Source: Herbiconiux oxytropis (GTDB lineage Bacteria > Actinomycetota > Actinomycetes > Actinomycetales > Microbacteriaceae). Taken from it: a stretch of 64,000 nt of DNA. Below, in pieces: positions 54,093-61,782 of the stretch. Numbering within the stretch: position 1 is the first letter of the stretch; every line of letters starts with the position of its first letter. The notes under the pieces are model-generated. The model made no database searches. It saw only the letters and a program-made list of their open reading frames with translations, and was not told where the DNA came from. Made by a program: the position numbers and the translations under genes. The stretch lies in NCBI RefSeq assembly GCF_024979315.1, contig NZ_JANLCK010000003.1, positions 372,001 to 436,000 of the forward strand, in the 5' to 3' direction.

Positions 54093-55793
54093 ATGGGCCA
54101 CCCTCTCGGATACCTGCGCGTCGTGGGCGTGGCGAGCGCCGGCCTGCTCCTCGCCCTCTCGGGCTGCAGCCCGGCGGACCCGCCATCCGAGCGGCGCACC
54201 GTCATCGACATGCTGCAGCAGGACTGGCGGCACGTGGCGGGGGTCGTCGCCGACGGGGATGGTCTGCGGGTGGCTGCGACGGGCAGGAGCATCGTCGAGC
54301 AGGACGGTGAGGGAGGCCGGTCGAATCCGCCGGTGAACCTCGCGGGAACGCATCTGGTGGCCGACGAGGACTTCTCGCTTCGTGCGTCGTTGACGGATCT
54401 GACCGCCGATGCCTCCCTGGCCGTCTACGACAGCCCGCCGGTGATCGCCGACGAATTCCGGATCGAGCCTGCGGGATTGACGCTCACGCTCCGCGGCGAC
54501 GAACTCCGGATCACGATCTTCGACGGCTCCCTCCCGCAGGATGCGATTGCCCCTCAGCCCGTGCAGGACGTGAGCGTCACGGTCCCCGACCCCCACGCGG
54601 AGCTCGTCGTGAGCCGTTCCGGCGACCAGCTCGAGGTCGTCAGCGGTGACCGAACGGTGGTCTCCCTGCCCTTCGGCGACGTCTTCGGCTCTGGCGAGCT
54701 GTGGTTGGGGTTGTCGAGCGAGGACGGGTCCTTCACAGTCGGTTCCCTCACCGCCGAAGCCCCGGGCGGCGCTCACCTGGCCACCGCGGGTTCCGCCGCG
54801 GCTGACGCGGAACGCTCTCCGGATGGTCTGCAGGCTCTCGCTGCCCGCGCTCGCCCTGGCTTCCTGATCGGCGCGGCGGTGGCACTCGGTCCGCTCGTCT
54901 CGGACACGGACTACGCGAACACCGTCGTCGGTGACTTCGGCGCCCTCACCCCGGAGAACGCGATGAAGCCGCAGGCGCTCGCCCCACGGCAGGGCGAGTA
55001 CACCTTCGAGGAGGCCGATGCCCTCCTCGACGTCGCGGAGAGCAAGGGCATGGCCGTGCACGGCCACACCATCGCCTTCACGGAGGCGATGCCCCGCTGG
55101 ATGCGGGAACTCCCCGCCGACACCGAGCAGGAGCGCGAGGCCAGCGGCCAGGTGCTGCTCAACTACGTGACCACCGTCGTCACGCACTTCAGGGGTCGGC
55201 TCGATTCGCTCGACGTCGTCAACGAACCGTTCGACGTCGACCAGGGAACCCGCCTGCAGGAGAACATCTGGCACCGTGTCTTCGGGCCGGCGTATCCGGT
55301 GGTCGTCTCCCAGGCGGTTCACGATGCCGATCCGGAGATCAGGCAGTTCATCAACGAGAACGGCGCCGACGTGCTGGGACCCCGTCAGGACGCCCTGCTC
55401 CGGCTCGCTCTCGACACGAACGAGCAGGGCGGACACATCGACGGCGTGGGTCTTCAGGCTCACGTCTACCACCTCGACACCGACGCCATCTCGGCCGACG
55501 ACCTCGCGACGACGTTCGACAGCTTCGAGGACGCCGGCCTGGTCGTTCGAATCTCCGAGAACGACGTCACGGACAGCGAGGGTCGGGCCGCCCAGGCTGA
55601 GCAGTACGCCACGGTCCTCGCGGCCTGCCTCCGCTCGGAGGCCTGCGTCTCCTACACGACCTGGGGGGTGGACGACCGGTTCGACTGGTGGATCGACGAC
55701 GACGGCGAGCTGCGGCAGGGCCACGACCTCCTGTTCGCCGACGGAGAGCCGACGCCCGCGTACGACGCGCTCAGGAGGCTCAGCCGAGGATGA
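54093..55793 (+). CDS. GH10-like glycoside hydrolase lipoprotein
   Basis: Lipoprotein of 566 residues, lipobox LSGC (Cys25). Residues about 30-235 form a beta-rich accessory domain, perhaps carbohydrate-binding. From about 255 a GH10 barrel: GDFGALTPENAMKP, acid/base Glu378 in DSLDVVNEPFD, nucleophile Glu489 in VVRISENDVTD (normally TELD), and WGVDDRFDWW. The substrate-site block that reads HTLVWH in xylanases is HTIAFT here (residues 325-330), so the usual Trp and His are missing and activity or substrate may have shifted. It probably acts on plant xylan or a related glycan outside the cell. Confidence 0.82.
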   Translation: MGHPLGYLRVVGVASAGLLLALSGCSPADPPSERRTVIDMLQQDWRHVAGVVADGDGLRVAATGRSIVEQDGEGGRSNPPVNLAGTHLVADEDFSLRASLTDLTADASLAVYDSPPVIADEFRIEPAGLTLTLRGDELRITIFDGSLPQDAIAPQPVQDVSVTVPDPHAELVVSRSGDQLEVVSGDRTVVSLPFGDVFGSGELWLGLSSEDGSFTVGSLTAEAPGGAHLATAGSAAADAERSPDGLQALAARARPGFLIGAAVALGPLVSDTDYANTVVGDFGALTPENAMKPQALAPRQGEYTFEEADALLDVAESKGMAVHGHTIAFTEAMPRWMRELPADTEQEREASGQVLLNYVTTVVTHFRGRLDSLDVVNEPFDVDQGTRLQENIWHRVFGPAYPVVVSQAVHDADPEIRQFINENGADVLGPRQDALLRLALDTNEQGGHIDGVGLQAHVYHLDTDAISADDLATTFDSFEDAGLVVRISENDVTDSEGRAAQAEQYATVLAACLRSEACVSYTTWGVDDRFDWWIDDDGELRQGHDLLFADGEPTPAYDALRRLSRG

Positions 55794-55855
55794 CGGGCGA
55801 GAACTCGGCGCAAGCCCGCTTCGTTTTCCGGCTGTCCCATTCATGCGGCGGACCC

Positions 55856-55861
55856 TAGGGT
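55856..55861 (+). promoter_or_regulatory. -10 box TAGGGT of the AraC regulator gene
   Basis: TAGGGT lies 38 bp before the ATG at 55899, leaving a short leader with GGGAGG at 55889-55894. Confidence 0.4.
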
Positions 55862-55898
55862 GGGTGCACGCTGCCGGGTCTGACGATGAGGGAGGCCG

Positions 55899-56888
55899 AT
55901 GCGGTTCAGTGACCAGGAGAGCATTCTCCCCTCCGCACCTGAAGGTGACCTCGACCGGTTCCGGGAGAAGCTGAACGCCGCCTACTACCCGGCCCTCGTC
56001 GACGTCGTGGGGGAGCGCCCTCGCCTGCACAACGCGAGGTTGAACGCGGTTCCCCTCCACCGCAGCACGATCGGATTCGTCCGATTCGGCCATCAGGCGC
56101 TCGTCGACCCGGGGCGGATCGACTCCTACCACGTCAACGTCGCCGTCGCCGGTGCGATCGGGTCGGTCTGCGGCTCGCAGTCCGTGCTCGTGGCACCGGG
56201 AACGGCGGCCATCTTCACGCCGAACGGGCGCACGCGATTGCCGTTCTGGAGCGACGACGCCGCCCAGTTGTGCATCAAGCTCGACAAGCGGATGGTCGAG
56301 GAGGAACTGGCCGTGGCTCTCGGCCGCCCCGTCGGCAGACCGCTCGACTTCTCGATGGCCCTCGATCTCGCCTCGACGGCGGGAAGGCGATGGCAGCAGA
56401 CGCTCGGTCTCCTCGTCGAATCGGCCGCGACCGGACCTACTCCGCCCGCCGTGCTCGATCACCTCGAGCGTGCCCTGGTCGGCGAGCTGCTGTTCGCCTC
56501 TCGCAACAGCTTCTCCGAGGAGCTCGCGGAGCCCGGCGCGAAGCTCCTCCCGCGAACGGTGCGACGGGTCGTCGATCTGATCGAGTCCTCTCCGGAACGG
56601 CTCTTCACCGCGGGTGACCTCGCGCAGCATGCCGGGGTGGGGGTGCGTCGCCTCGAGCAGGCCTTCAAGGAGCACGTCGGTTCGTCGCCGCTGGCCTACC
56701 AGACGCTCGTGCGGCTGCGTCGAGCCGGCGAGGACCTGCGTGACCCGCACCGCGACGAGACGGTCACCACAGTCATGCACCGGTGGGGGTTCAGCAACCA
56801 CGCTCGTTTCGCCGCGCTCTACCGCCGGGAGTTCGGGGTGAACCCCGCCGACGCGCGGAGAGCGGCACACGGTCCCGAACCCGAGTGA
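55899..56888 (+). CDS. AraC-family transcriptional regulator
   Basis: Regulator of 329 residues with an N-terminal AraC_binding_2-like sensor (ARLNAVPLHRSTIGFVRFGHQALVDPGRIDSYHVNVAVAGAIGSVCGSQSVLVAPGTAAIFTPNG) and a C-terminal pair of helix-turn-helix motifs (DLAQHAGVGVRRLEQAFKEHVGSSPLAYQTLVRLRRAG and TTVMHRWGFSNHARFAALYRREFGVNPADARR). It lies 125 bp before the flavin monooxygenase operon on the same strand and direct repeats there fit AraC half-sites, so it probably activates that operon. Effector unknown, perhaps an aromatic compound. Confidence 0.9.
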   Translation: MRFSDQESILPSAPEGDLDRFREKLNAAYYPALVDVVGERPRLHNARLNAVPLHRSTIGFVRFGHQALVDPGRIDSYHVNVAVAGAIGSVCGSQSVLVAPGTAAIFTPNGRTRLPFWSDDAAQLCIKLDKRMVEEELAVALGRPVGRPLDFSMALDLASTAGRRWQQTLGLLVESAATGPTPPAVLDHLERALVGELLFASRNSFSEELAEPGAKLLPRTVRRVVDLIESSPERLFTAGDLAQHAGVGVRRLEQAFKEHVGSSPLAYQTLVRLRRAGEDLRDPHRDETVTTVMHRWGFSNHARFAALYRREFGVNPADARRAAHGPEPE

Positions 56889-56914
56889 GTCGCGGGGTGT
56901 GCGCTGCGGAATAC

Positions 56915-56944
56915 GGCCGAATCAGGTCGCAATCCGGCTGAACC
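56915..56944 (+). promoter_or_regulatory. Direct-repeat half-sites GGCCGAATC / GGCTGAACC
   Basis: The two 9-bp half-sites begin at 56915 and 56936, 21 bp apart or two helix turns, the usual layout of AraC-type operators. The second overlaps the -35 zone of a -10 box TATCGT at 56963-56968, the placing of class II activators. Confidence 0.5.
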
Positions 56945-57013
56945 GGCTGCGCCCGTCGTTCCTATCGTGGGGTCATCAGCTCCGGCCGACGACGGCCAGA
57001 AGGGTCCACATCG

Positions 57014-58240
57014 ATGACGATCTACGACACCACGGAACGCACCGGCGACCAGTTCGACCACCTGCGCCCCCACTTCGACACCGAGCTCGTGGCACGTGCC
57101 ACGGCGCTCATCCCTCTCATCCGCGAGCACGCCGCCGAGACCTCCGAGCAGGGCTTCGTCGCACCGGCCGTCATGGCGGCCCTCGACGAGGCCGAGCTGC
57201 TGAGTCTGTTCGTGCCCCACCGCTACGGAGGCCATGAAGCCTCGATGCGCACGTCGATGGAGGTGCTGGCCGAGCTCGCCAAGGGCGATGGATCGACCGC
57301 CTGGGCGGCGTCTCTCCTGAACGTCTGCACGTGGTTCGCCACGACCTTCTCCGCAGAGGCCCAGGATGAGGTCTTCGGAACGAACCCGCGCTCGAAGGTC
57401 GCCGGCATCTTCACTCCGGGCAGCACCATGACGCGGGTCGACGGCGGCTACCTGGTGAGCGGGCGCTGGCCGTACTCCTCCGGGTCGTTCGCCGCCGATT
57501 GGGCCGCTCTCGGCATCGCCATGGCAGTGCCCGAGGGGGAGGACCCGCGCGCTCTGGCCCTGTTCTCACGAGACCAGTTCACGATCGAGCGGACCTGGTT
57601 CGTGACCGGCATGAAAGGATCCGGCAGCGACACGATCGTGCTCGTCGACCAGTTCGTGCCCGACCACCGGGTGCAGCGGTTCCAGGACATGCGCGAGGCG
57701 CAGTACCTCACCCCGCACCAGGCCGAGGAGCGCAACTCGAACATGGCGTTCATCCCGGTCGCCGCTCTCGTGCTCATCGCTCCCCAGCTGGGACTGGCCC
57801 GCCACGCTCTCGAACTCACGCTGGTGAAGCTGCCAGGCAAGTCTGTCGCCTACACGAGGTACACCGAGGCGAAGAACTCGCCTGCACACCAGTTCGGTGT
57901 GGCAGCGGCGGCGACGAAGTTCCGCCTTGCCGAGCTGCTGGCCGGCGAGGCCGCCGACCTCATCGATCACCGCGCCATCCTGCGAGAACTGCCGACCCGC
58001 ACGGAACGGGCACAGATCCGGAACGACACCGGTGTGGTCGCCGAACTCGTCAAGGACGGCCTCGACCTGCTCCTCACCGCCAATGGAGCCGGGTCGTTCG
58101 CCGAGGCCAACGTGCTCAGCCGGATCTGGCGCGACGCCGAGATCGCGGGCCGTCACGCCTACGTCACCCCCGAGGTGGGCAAGGAGGTCTACGGCCGAGT
58201 GCTGCTCGGCGCCGACGACGCCCTCACGATGGACATCTAG
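57014..58240 (+). CDS. Acyl-CoA-dehydrogenase-fold FMN monooxygenase (HsaA/DszC-like)
   Basis: Flavin monooxygenase component of 408 residues with the acyl-CoA dehydrogenase fold. Blocks: HEASMRTSMEVLAELAKGDGSTAWAASLLNVCTWF, SKVAGIFTPGSTMTRVDGGYLVSGRWPYSSGS, ERTWFVTGMKGSGSDTIVLVDQFVPDHR, and the C-terminal NDTGVVAELVKDGLDLLLTANGAGSF. It belongs to two-component hydroxylases (HsaA, p-hydroxyphenylacetate C2 type, DszC) that take FMNH2 from a reductase, here encoded two genes downstream. AGAAGGG at 56998-57004 precedes the ATG at 57014. Probable substrate is an aromatic or similar compound. Confidence 0.87.
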   Translation: MTIYDTTERTGDQFDHLRPHFDTELVARATALIPLIREHAAETSEQGFVAPAVMAALDEAELLSLFVPHRYGGHEASMRTSMEVLAELAKGDGSTAWAASLLNVCTWFATTFSAEAQDEVFGTNPRSKVAGIFTPGSTMTRVDGGYLVSGRWPYSSGSFAADWAALGIAMAVPEGEDPRALALFSRDQFTIERTWFVTGMKGSGSDTIVLVDQFVPDHRVQRFQDMREAQYLTPHQAEERNSNMAFIPVAALVLIAPQLGLARHALELTLVKLPGKSVAYTRYTEAKNSPAHQFGVAAAATKFRLAELLAGEAADLIDHRAILRELPTRTERAQIRNDTGVVAELVKDGLDLLLTANGAGSFAEANVLSRIWRDAEIAGRHAYVTPEVGKEVYGRVLLGADDALTMDI

Positions 58241-58248
58241 GGGCAGCC

Positions 58249-58539
58249 GTGATCCACGAGCATGCGATCATCGCCATCGCCCCCGCCGACGTCCCGGTGT
58301 TCGAGAACCGGATCTCCGCTGCCTGCTCGATCCTGCTCCGTTCCCCCGGATGCGCGTCGGCCGAGATCCGGCCGACCCTGGACCGGCCGGGTCAGTACCT
58401 GCTGACGGTGGGCTGGGCCTCCCTCTCCGACCACCTCGAGACGTTCGCCGCGAGCCCGGCCGCGACCGAGCTGCACGACCTCATCGGCTCCCTCTTCGCC
58501 GAAACTCCGGTCGTCGTCCACGTCGAGGCGGCGTCGTGA
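58249..58539 (+). CDS. Antibiotic biosynthesis monooxygenase (ABM) domain protein
   Basis: Small protein of 96 residues with the ABM ferredoxin-like fold: IHEHAIIAIAPADVPVFENRISAACSILLRSPGCASAEIRPTLDRPGQYLLTVGWASLSDHLETFAASPAATELHDLI. Members act as cofactor-free monooxygenases, isomerases or accessory proteins on small aromatic or heterocyclic compounds. GTG at 58249 lies 8 bases after the upstream stop, and the stop overlaps the reductase GTG, so the three genes form one unit. Confidence 0.85.
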   Translation: MIHEHAIIAIAPADVPVFENRISAACSILLRSPGCASAEIRPTLDRPGQYLLTVGWASLSDHLETFAASPAATELHDLIGSLFAETPVVVHVEAAS

Positions 58540-59069
58540 GCGAGGGCGAGGGCGCCGGAGTCGCTCAGGCCTTCCGGGAGGCGTTCCGAGCCCACCCGGC
58601 CGGTGTCGCGGTGGTGACCGCCGACGTGGGCGGAGGTCCGGTCGGGTTCACCGCGACCTCGGTCGCCTCACTCAGCATCGAGCCGCCGCTCCTCGTGTTC
58701 TCGGTCGTGTCCTCCTCCTCGAGCGCGCCCGCGATCGCACGGGCCGAATCCGTGGTCGTCCATCTGCTGGATTCCGAGCACCTCGGGCTCGCGAAGCTCT
58801 TCTCGACGAGCGGCGTCGACCGCTTCGCCGATCGCTCGTCGTGGAGTCGGCTGCCGACCGGTGAACCCTATCTCCCGTCGGCGAGGTGGCTGCGGGGTTC
58901 GGTCGCCAGTCTGCTTCCTCTGGGCGGCTCTTCACTGGTCGTGGTGCAGGTGAATGCCGTCGGCCCCTCGATTCCCGGTGAGAGCGGTAAGGGGGCCCGA
59001 CCTGACCCGCTCGTCTACCACGACCGGACGTGGCATGCGATCGGTGAGCGCTCTCTCCTTGGAGACTGA
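58536..59069 (+). CDS. Flavin reductase (NtaB/HpaC-like)
   Basis: FMN reductase of 177 residues. Blocks FREAFRAHPAGVAVVTADVGGGPVGFTATSVASLSIEPPLLVFSVVSSSSSAPAI and DPLVYHDRTWHAIGE match the HpaC/NtaB split-barrel family. It should supply FMNH2 to the monooxygenase encoded two genes upstream, making this a complete two-component system. GTG at 58536 overlaps the ABM gene stop (GTGA). In the left sulfur locus no such reductase is present, so this enzyme could in principle serve both. Confidence 0.88.
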   Translation: MSEGEGAGVAQAFREAFRAHPAGVAVVTADVGGGPVGFTATSVASLSIEPPLLVFSVVSSSSSAPAIARAESVVVHLLDSEHLGLAKLFSTSGVDRFADRSSWSRLPTGEPYLPSARWLRGSVASLLPLGGSSLVVVQVNAVGPSIPGESGKGARPDPLVYHDRTWHAIGERSLLGD

Positions 59070-59080
59070 GGGCGGCCGAG

Positions 59081-60085
59081 TCAGAGGTGCTCGGCCGTCG
59101 AGCCTCGCTGCAGGAGGTGGGGTTCGAGGGAGACCGTCATGGAGGAGTCGCCGTCGATGGCCGCGAGCAGGAGCTCTGCCGCTCGGCGTCCCGCGAGCCG
59201 CGTGGGCGCGGAGATGGTCGTGAGCGGCGGCACCAGGTACGGGGCGGCGGCCGGGTCGCCGTAGCCGATGATCGAGACGTCGTGGGGCACGCGGAACCCC
59301 GTCATGCGGGCCGCGCCGTAGCACCCGGCGGCCGCGCCGCCGTCGGTCACGAAGATGGCCGTGGGACGGTCGGGCCGGGTCAGGAGGCCCTGGCAGGCCT
59401 CGGGGGCCGACGACGGCCGCTTGGGGATGAAGGTGGCGTACAGGGCCGTGACCTCGCCCGGCAGTCGATCGACGGCCGCGGCGAAGTCCTCGCGGAAGCG
59501 CTGCCCGAGCGGAGTCGACGGCGGCTCGGCCAGAAGCGCCAGACGCCGGTGGCCTAGGCGGTGCAGGTGGTCGACGGCGCGCGCGACACCGTGGGCCTGG
59601 TCGATGACGACGTCGAGGCCCTGCTCGTGCTCGAAGCCGACGGCGACGGCCGGGTGGGCGAACGATGCGCGGTCGAGCGTCCGCGCATCCGGAACGAGCA
59701 CGATCGAGCCGTCGAGCAGCCCGTTCGAGGCCCTGAGGAGCCGCCCGTCGTCGCCGAAGTTCACCACGAGGGCCACGCCGGCCCGGCCGAGCCTGTCTTC
59801 GACGCCCTCGATGAAGTCGGAGCTCTGCTCGCGGAGAGCACGGGGGACGGAGAGGCTGACGATGTTGGAGCGCTGGCGCCGAAGCCCCTGGGCCAGCGTG
59901 TTCGGCCGGTAGTGCAGGGCGTCGGCGGCCTCGAGCACACGGCGCACGGTCTCCGGCGTGAGCAGGTGGCGTCGGTCGGGGTCCAGTGCCCGCGAGACCG
60001 TCGCGCGGTCGACGTGCGCCAGGCGAGCGACGTCGCGCTGCGTCGCCGTGCGCGGGGTGGCTACGCGGCCGTCGCTCTCGCTCAT
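59081..60085 (-). CDS. LacI-family transcriptional regulator
   Basis: Regulator of 334 residues. DNA-binding N-terminus TQRDVARLAHVDRATVSRALDPDRRHLLTPETVRRVLEAADALHYRPNTLAQGLRRQRS (hinge at about 60-68) and a periplasmic-binding-like effector domain to the end, with FVTDGGAAAGCYGAARMTGFRVPHDVSIIGYGD. The ATG at 60085 has GAGAGG upstream. It diverges from the ABC importer, whose promoter carries tandem LacI-type operators, so it probably represses that operon until an inducer binds. Effector is likely the imported substrate or a derivative. Confidence 0.9.
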   Translation of the reverse strand: MSESDGRVATPRTATQRDVARLAHVDRATVSRALDPDRRHLLTPETVRRVLEAADALHYRPNTLAQGLRRQRSNIVSLSVPRALREQSSDFIEGVEDRLGRAGVALVVNFGDDGRLLRASNGLLDGSIVLVPDARTLDRASFAHPAVAVGFEHEQGLDVVIDQAHGVARAVDHLHRLGHRRLALLAEPPSTPLGQRFREDFAAAVDRLPGEVTALYATFIPKRPSSAPEACQGLLTRPDRPTAIFVTDGGAAAGCYGAARMTGFRVPHDVSIIGYGDPAAAPYLVPPLTTISAPTRLAGRRAAELLLAAIDGDSSMTVSLEPHLLQRGSTAEHL

Positions 60086-60127
60086 CTGCCCATCCTCTCG
60101 CGGATCGCCGCCGCTTCCGAACTCGGC

Positions 60128-60156
60128 TTGACAAGCGCGGGTTCCATCACCATTAT
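60128..60156 (+). promoter_or_regulatory. Promoter TTGACA-17-CATTAT of the importer operon
   Basis: TTGACA at 60128-60133 and CATTAT at 60151-60156 are separated by 17 bp, the best sigma-70-type promoter of the window. The start site near 60163 falls inside the first operator. Confidence 0.6.
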
Positions 60157-60157
60157 T

Positions 60158-60189
60158 GTGCACACGAGTGCACGTGCACACGAGTGCAG
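60158..60189. promoter_or_regulatory. Tandem LacI operators, 2 x GTGCACACGAGTGCA(C/G)
   Basis: GTGCACACGAGTGCAC at 60158-60173 is followed directly by GTGCACACGAGTGCAG at 60174-60189. Each is an imperfect palindrome centred on CG, as LacI operators are. They cover the transcription start of the importer operon. Confidence 0.7.
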
Positions 60190-60218
60190 ACATGCAGGAC
60201 CGAAGAGAGGTCACGTCG

Positions 60219-61724
60219 ATGGAGACGAAGCAGAGCGGAGGGGCGACCCACACGGCCACGAGTGCACGCCCGTCCCTCATCCACGCTGTCGGGGTCACGA
60301 AGTCGTTCGGCGGTGTCACGGCCGTATCGGGAATCGACCTCGACGTGCACGAGGGCGAGGTGGTCGGCGTCATGGGCCCCAACGGCGCCGGGAAGTCGAC
60401 CTTCCTCTCCCTGCTGGCTGGGGCTCAGCGCCCCACGAGCGGCGAACTGGTCGTGGCCGGGCGCCGGATGCGGTCGGCCGACCGCGCTGCCATGGCGCGA
60501 CTCGGTGTCGGACTCGCCCATCAGATCCCCAAGCCCTTCCGCAAGCTCACGGTGCGGGAGAACGTGCGGGTCGCCGCCCAGACCGCTCCGCGCGCCCGCC
60601 GCCGCGACCTGGTCGAGAAGGCGCTCGAGATGAGCGGCATGGCCCCGAAGGCCGACAGCCCGGCGGGGGAGCTCGGCCTGCTCGAGATGAAGCGGCTCGA
60701 ACTGGCGAGAGTGCTCGCTCTCGATCCCACCCTCGTGCTCCTCGACGAGGTCGCCGCCGGGCTCAACACCCGCGACCTCGACGAACTGATCGCCCTCGTC
60801 GCCTTGATCCGGGACGAGGGCCGCACGCTCGTGATCGTGGAGCACGTGCAGGAGGTGTTCCATCAGCTCGCCGAGCGCATCGTCGTGCTCGAGTGGGGGC
60901 AGAAGCTCACCGAGGGCTCGCCGGCCGAGGTGGCCGCCGACCCTCGCGTCGTCGAGATCTACCTCGGTGAGAGCATCGGGGCCGAGAAGCCCGCGCGCAC
61001 CGCGCCGCGCCCCACGACGGAGGCGCCGCTGCTCACCGCGACCGGGCTCACCGCCGGCTACGGGCAGGCGACGGTGCTGCACGACGTCGATCTCGAGCTG
61101 CATGCCGGCCGTGTGCTCGCCGTGCTCGGAGCCAACGGCGCCGGCAAGTCGACACTGGCCAAATCGCTCGCCGGCATGATCCCGATCCGGTCGGGCACGA
61201 TCTCGTTGGAGGGCGCACCCATCGACCGGCTCGGCTCGTTCCAGCGGGTGCGGCGGGGGCTCTCGCTGGTGCCGGAGGGACGCCGCCTCTTCGCCGACCT
61301 CACCGTGCGCGAGAACCTCGAGCTGGGTCTCGGCCCCCGATCGGCCGCCGACTCGCTCGAGCGCGTGCGCACCCTCTTCCCCAAGCTCGTCGAGCTGTCC
61401 GACCGGGCCGCCGGAGCACTCTCCGGGGGCGAGCAGCAGATGGTCGCCATCGGCCGGGCCCTCGCCTCCGAACCGAAGGTCATCGTGTTCGACGAGCTCT
61501 CGCTCGGGCTCGCACCCGTCGTCGTCGACCGCCTCCTCGAGGCCGTCGGCGAGATCGCCGGGTGGGGAACGGCGGTCGTGCTCATCGAGCAGAACGTGCA
61601 CCGCGCGCTCGCCCTGGCCGATGAGGCGCTCGTGCTCCGGCAGGGCCGCGTGGTCTTCCGCGGCGACCCCGGCGAGTTCACCGACGAAGCGCTGCGACTC
61701 GCCTATCTCGGCGCCGACCTCTGA
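60219..61724 (+). CDS. Fused branched-chain-type ABC ATPase (LivG-LivF)
   Basis: ATPase of about 501 residues that joins the LivG- and LivF-type cassettes normally made separately. First half: Walker A GPNGAGKS, VGLAHQIPKPFRKLTVRENVRVAA, degenerate signature ELGLLEMKRLELARVLA as in LivG, VLLDEVAAGLN. Second half: GANGAGKS, LVPEGRRLFADLTVRENLELGL (LivF hallmark), LSGGEQQMVAIGRALA, VFDELSLGLAP. ATG at 60219 has GAGAGG upstream. Together with the next genes it makes an importer for amino acids, amides, urea or aromatic acids. Confidence 0.9.
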   Translation: METKQSGGATHTATSARPSLIHAVGVTKSFGGVTAVSGIDLDVHEGEVVGVMGPNGAGKSTFLSLLAGAQRPTSGELVVAGRRMRSADRAAMARLGVGLAHQIPKPFRKLTVRENVRVAAQTAPRARRRDLVEKALEMSGMAPKADSPAGELGLLEMKRLELARVLALDPTLVLLDEVAAGLNTRDLDELIALVALIRDEGRTLVIVEHVQEVFHQLAERIVVLEWGQKLTEGSPAEVAADPRVVEIYLGESIGAEKPARTAPRPTTEAPLLTATGLTAGYGQATVLHDVDLELHAGRVLAVLGANGAGKSTLAKSLAGMIPIRSGTISLEGAPIDRLGSFQRVRRGLSLVPEGRRLFADLTVRENLELGLGPRSAADSLERVRTLFPKLVELSDRAAGALSGGEQQMVAIGRALASEPKVIVFDELSLGLAPVVVDRLLEAVGEIAGWGTAVVLIEQNVHRALALADEALVLRQGRVVFRGDPGEFTDEALRLAYLGADL

Positions 61725-61782
61725 CACCCACGAACCCATCACCCCGACCCGGGAACCCATGAAGCGACGAAGGAGTCCGCAG

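Noticed and set aside
54009-56870. Minus-strand open frame opposite the GH10-like and AraC genes
   Set aside because: Composition is that of an antisense third-position frame and both plus-strand genes have clear families.
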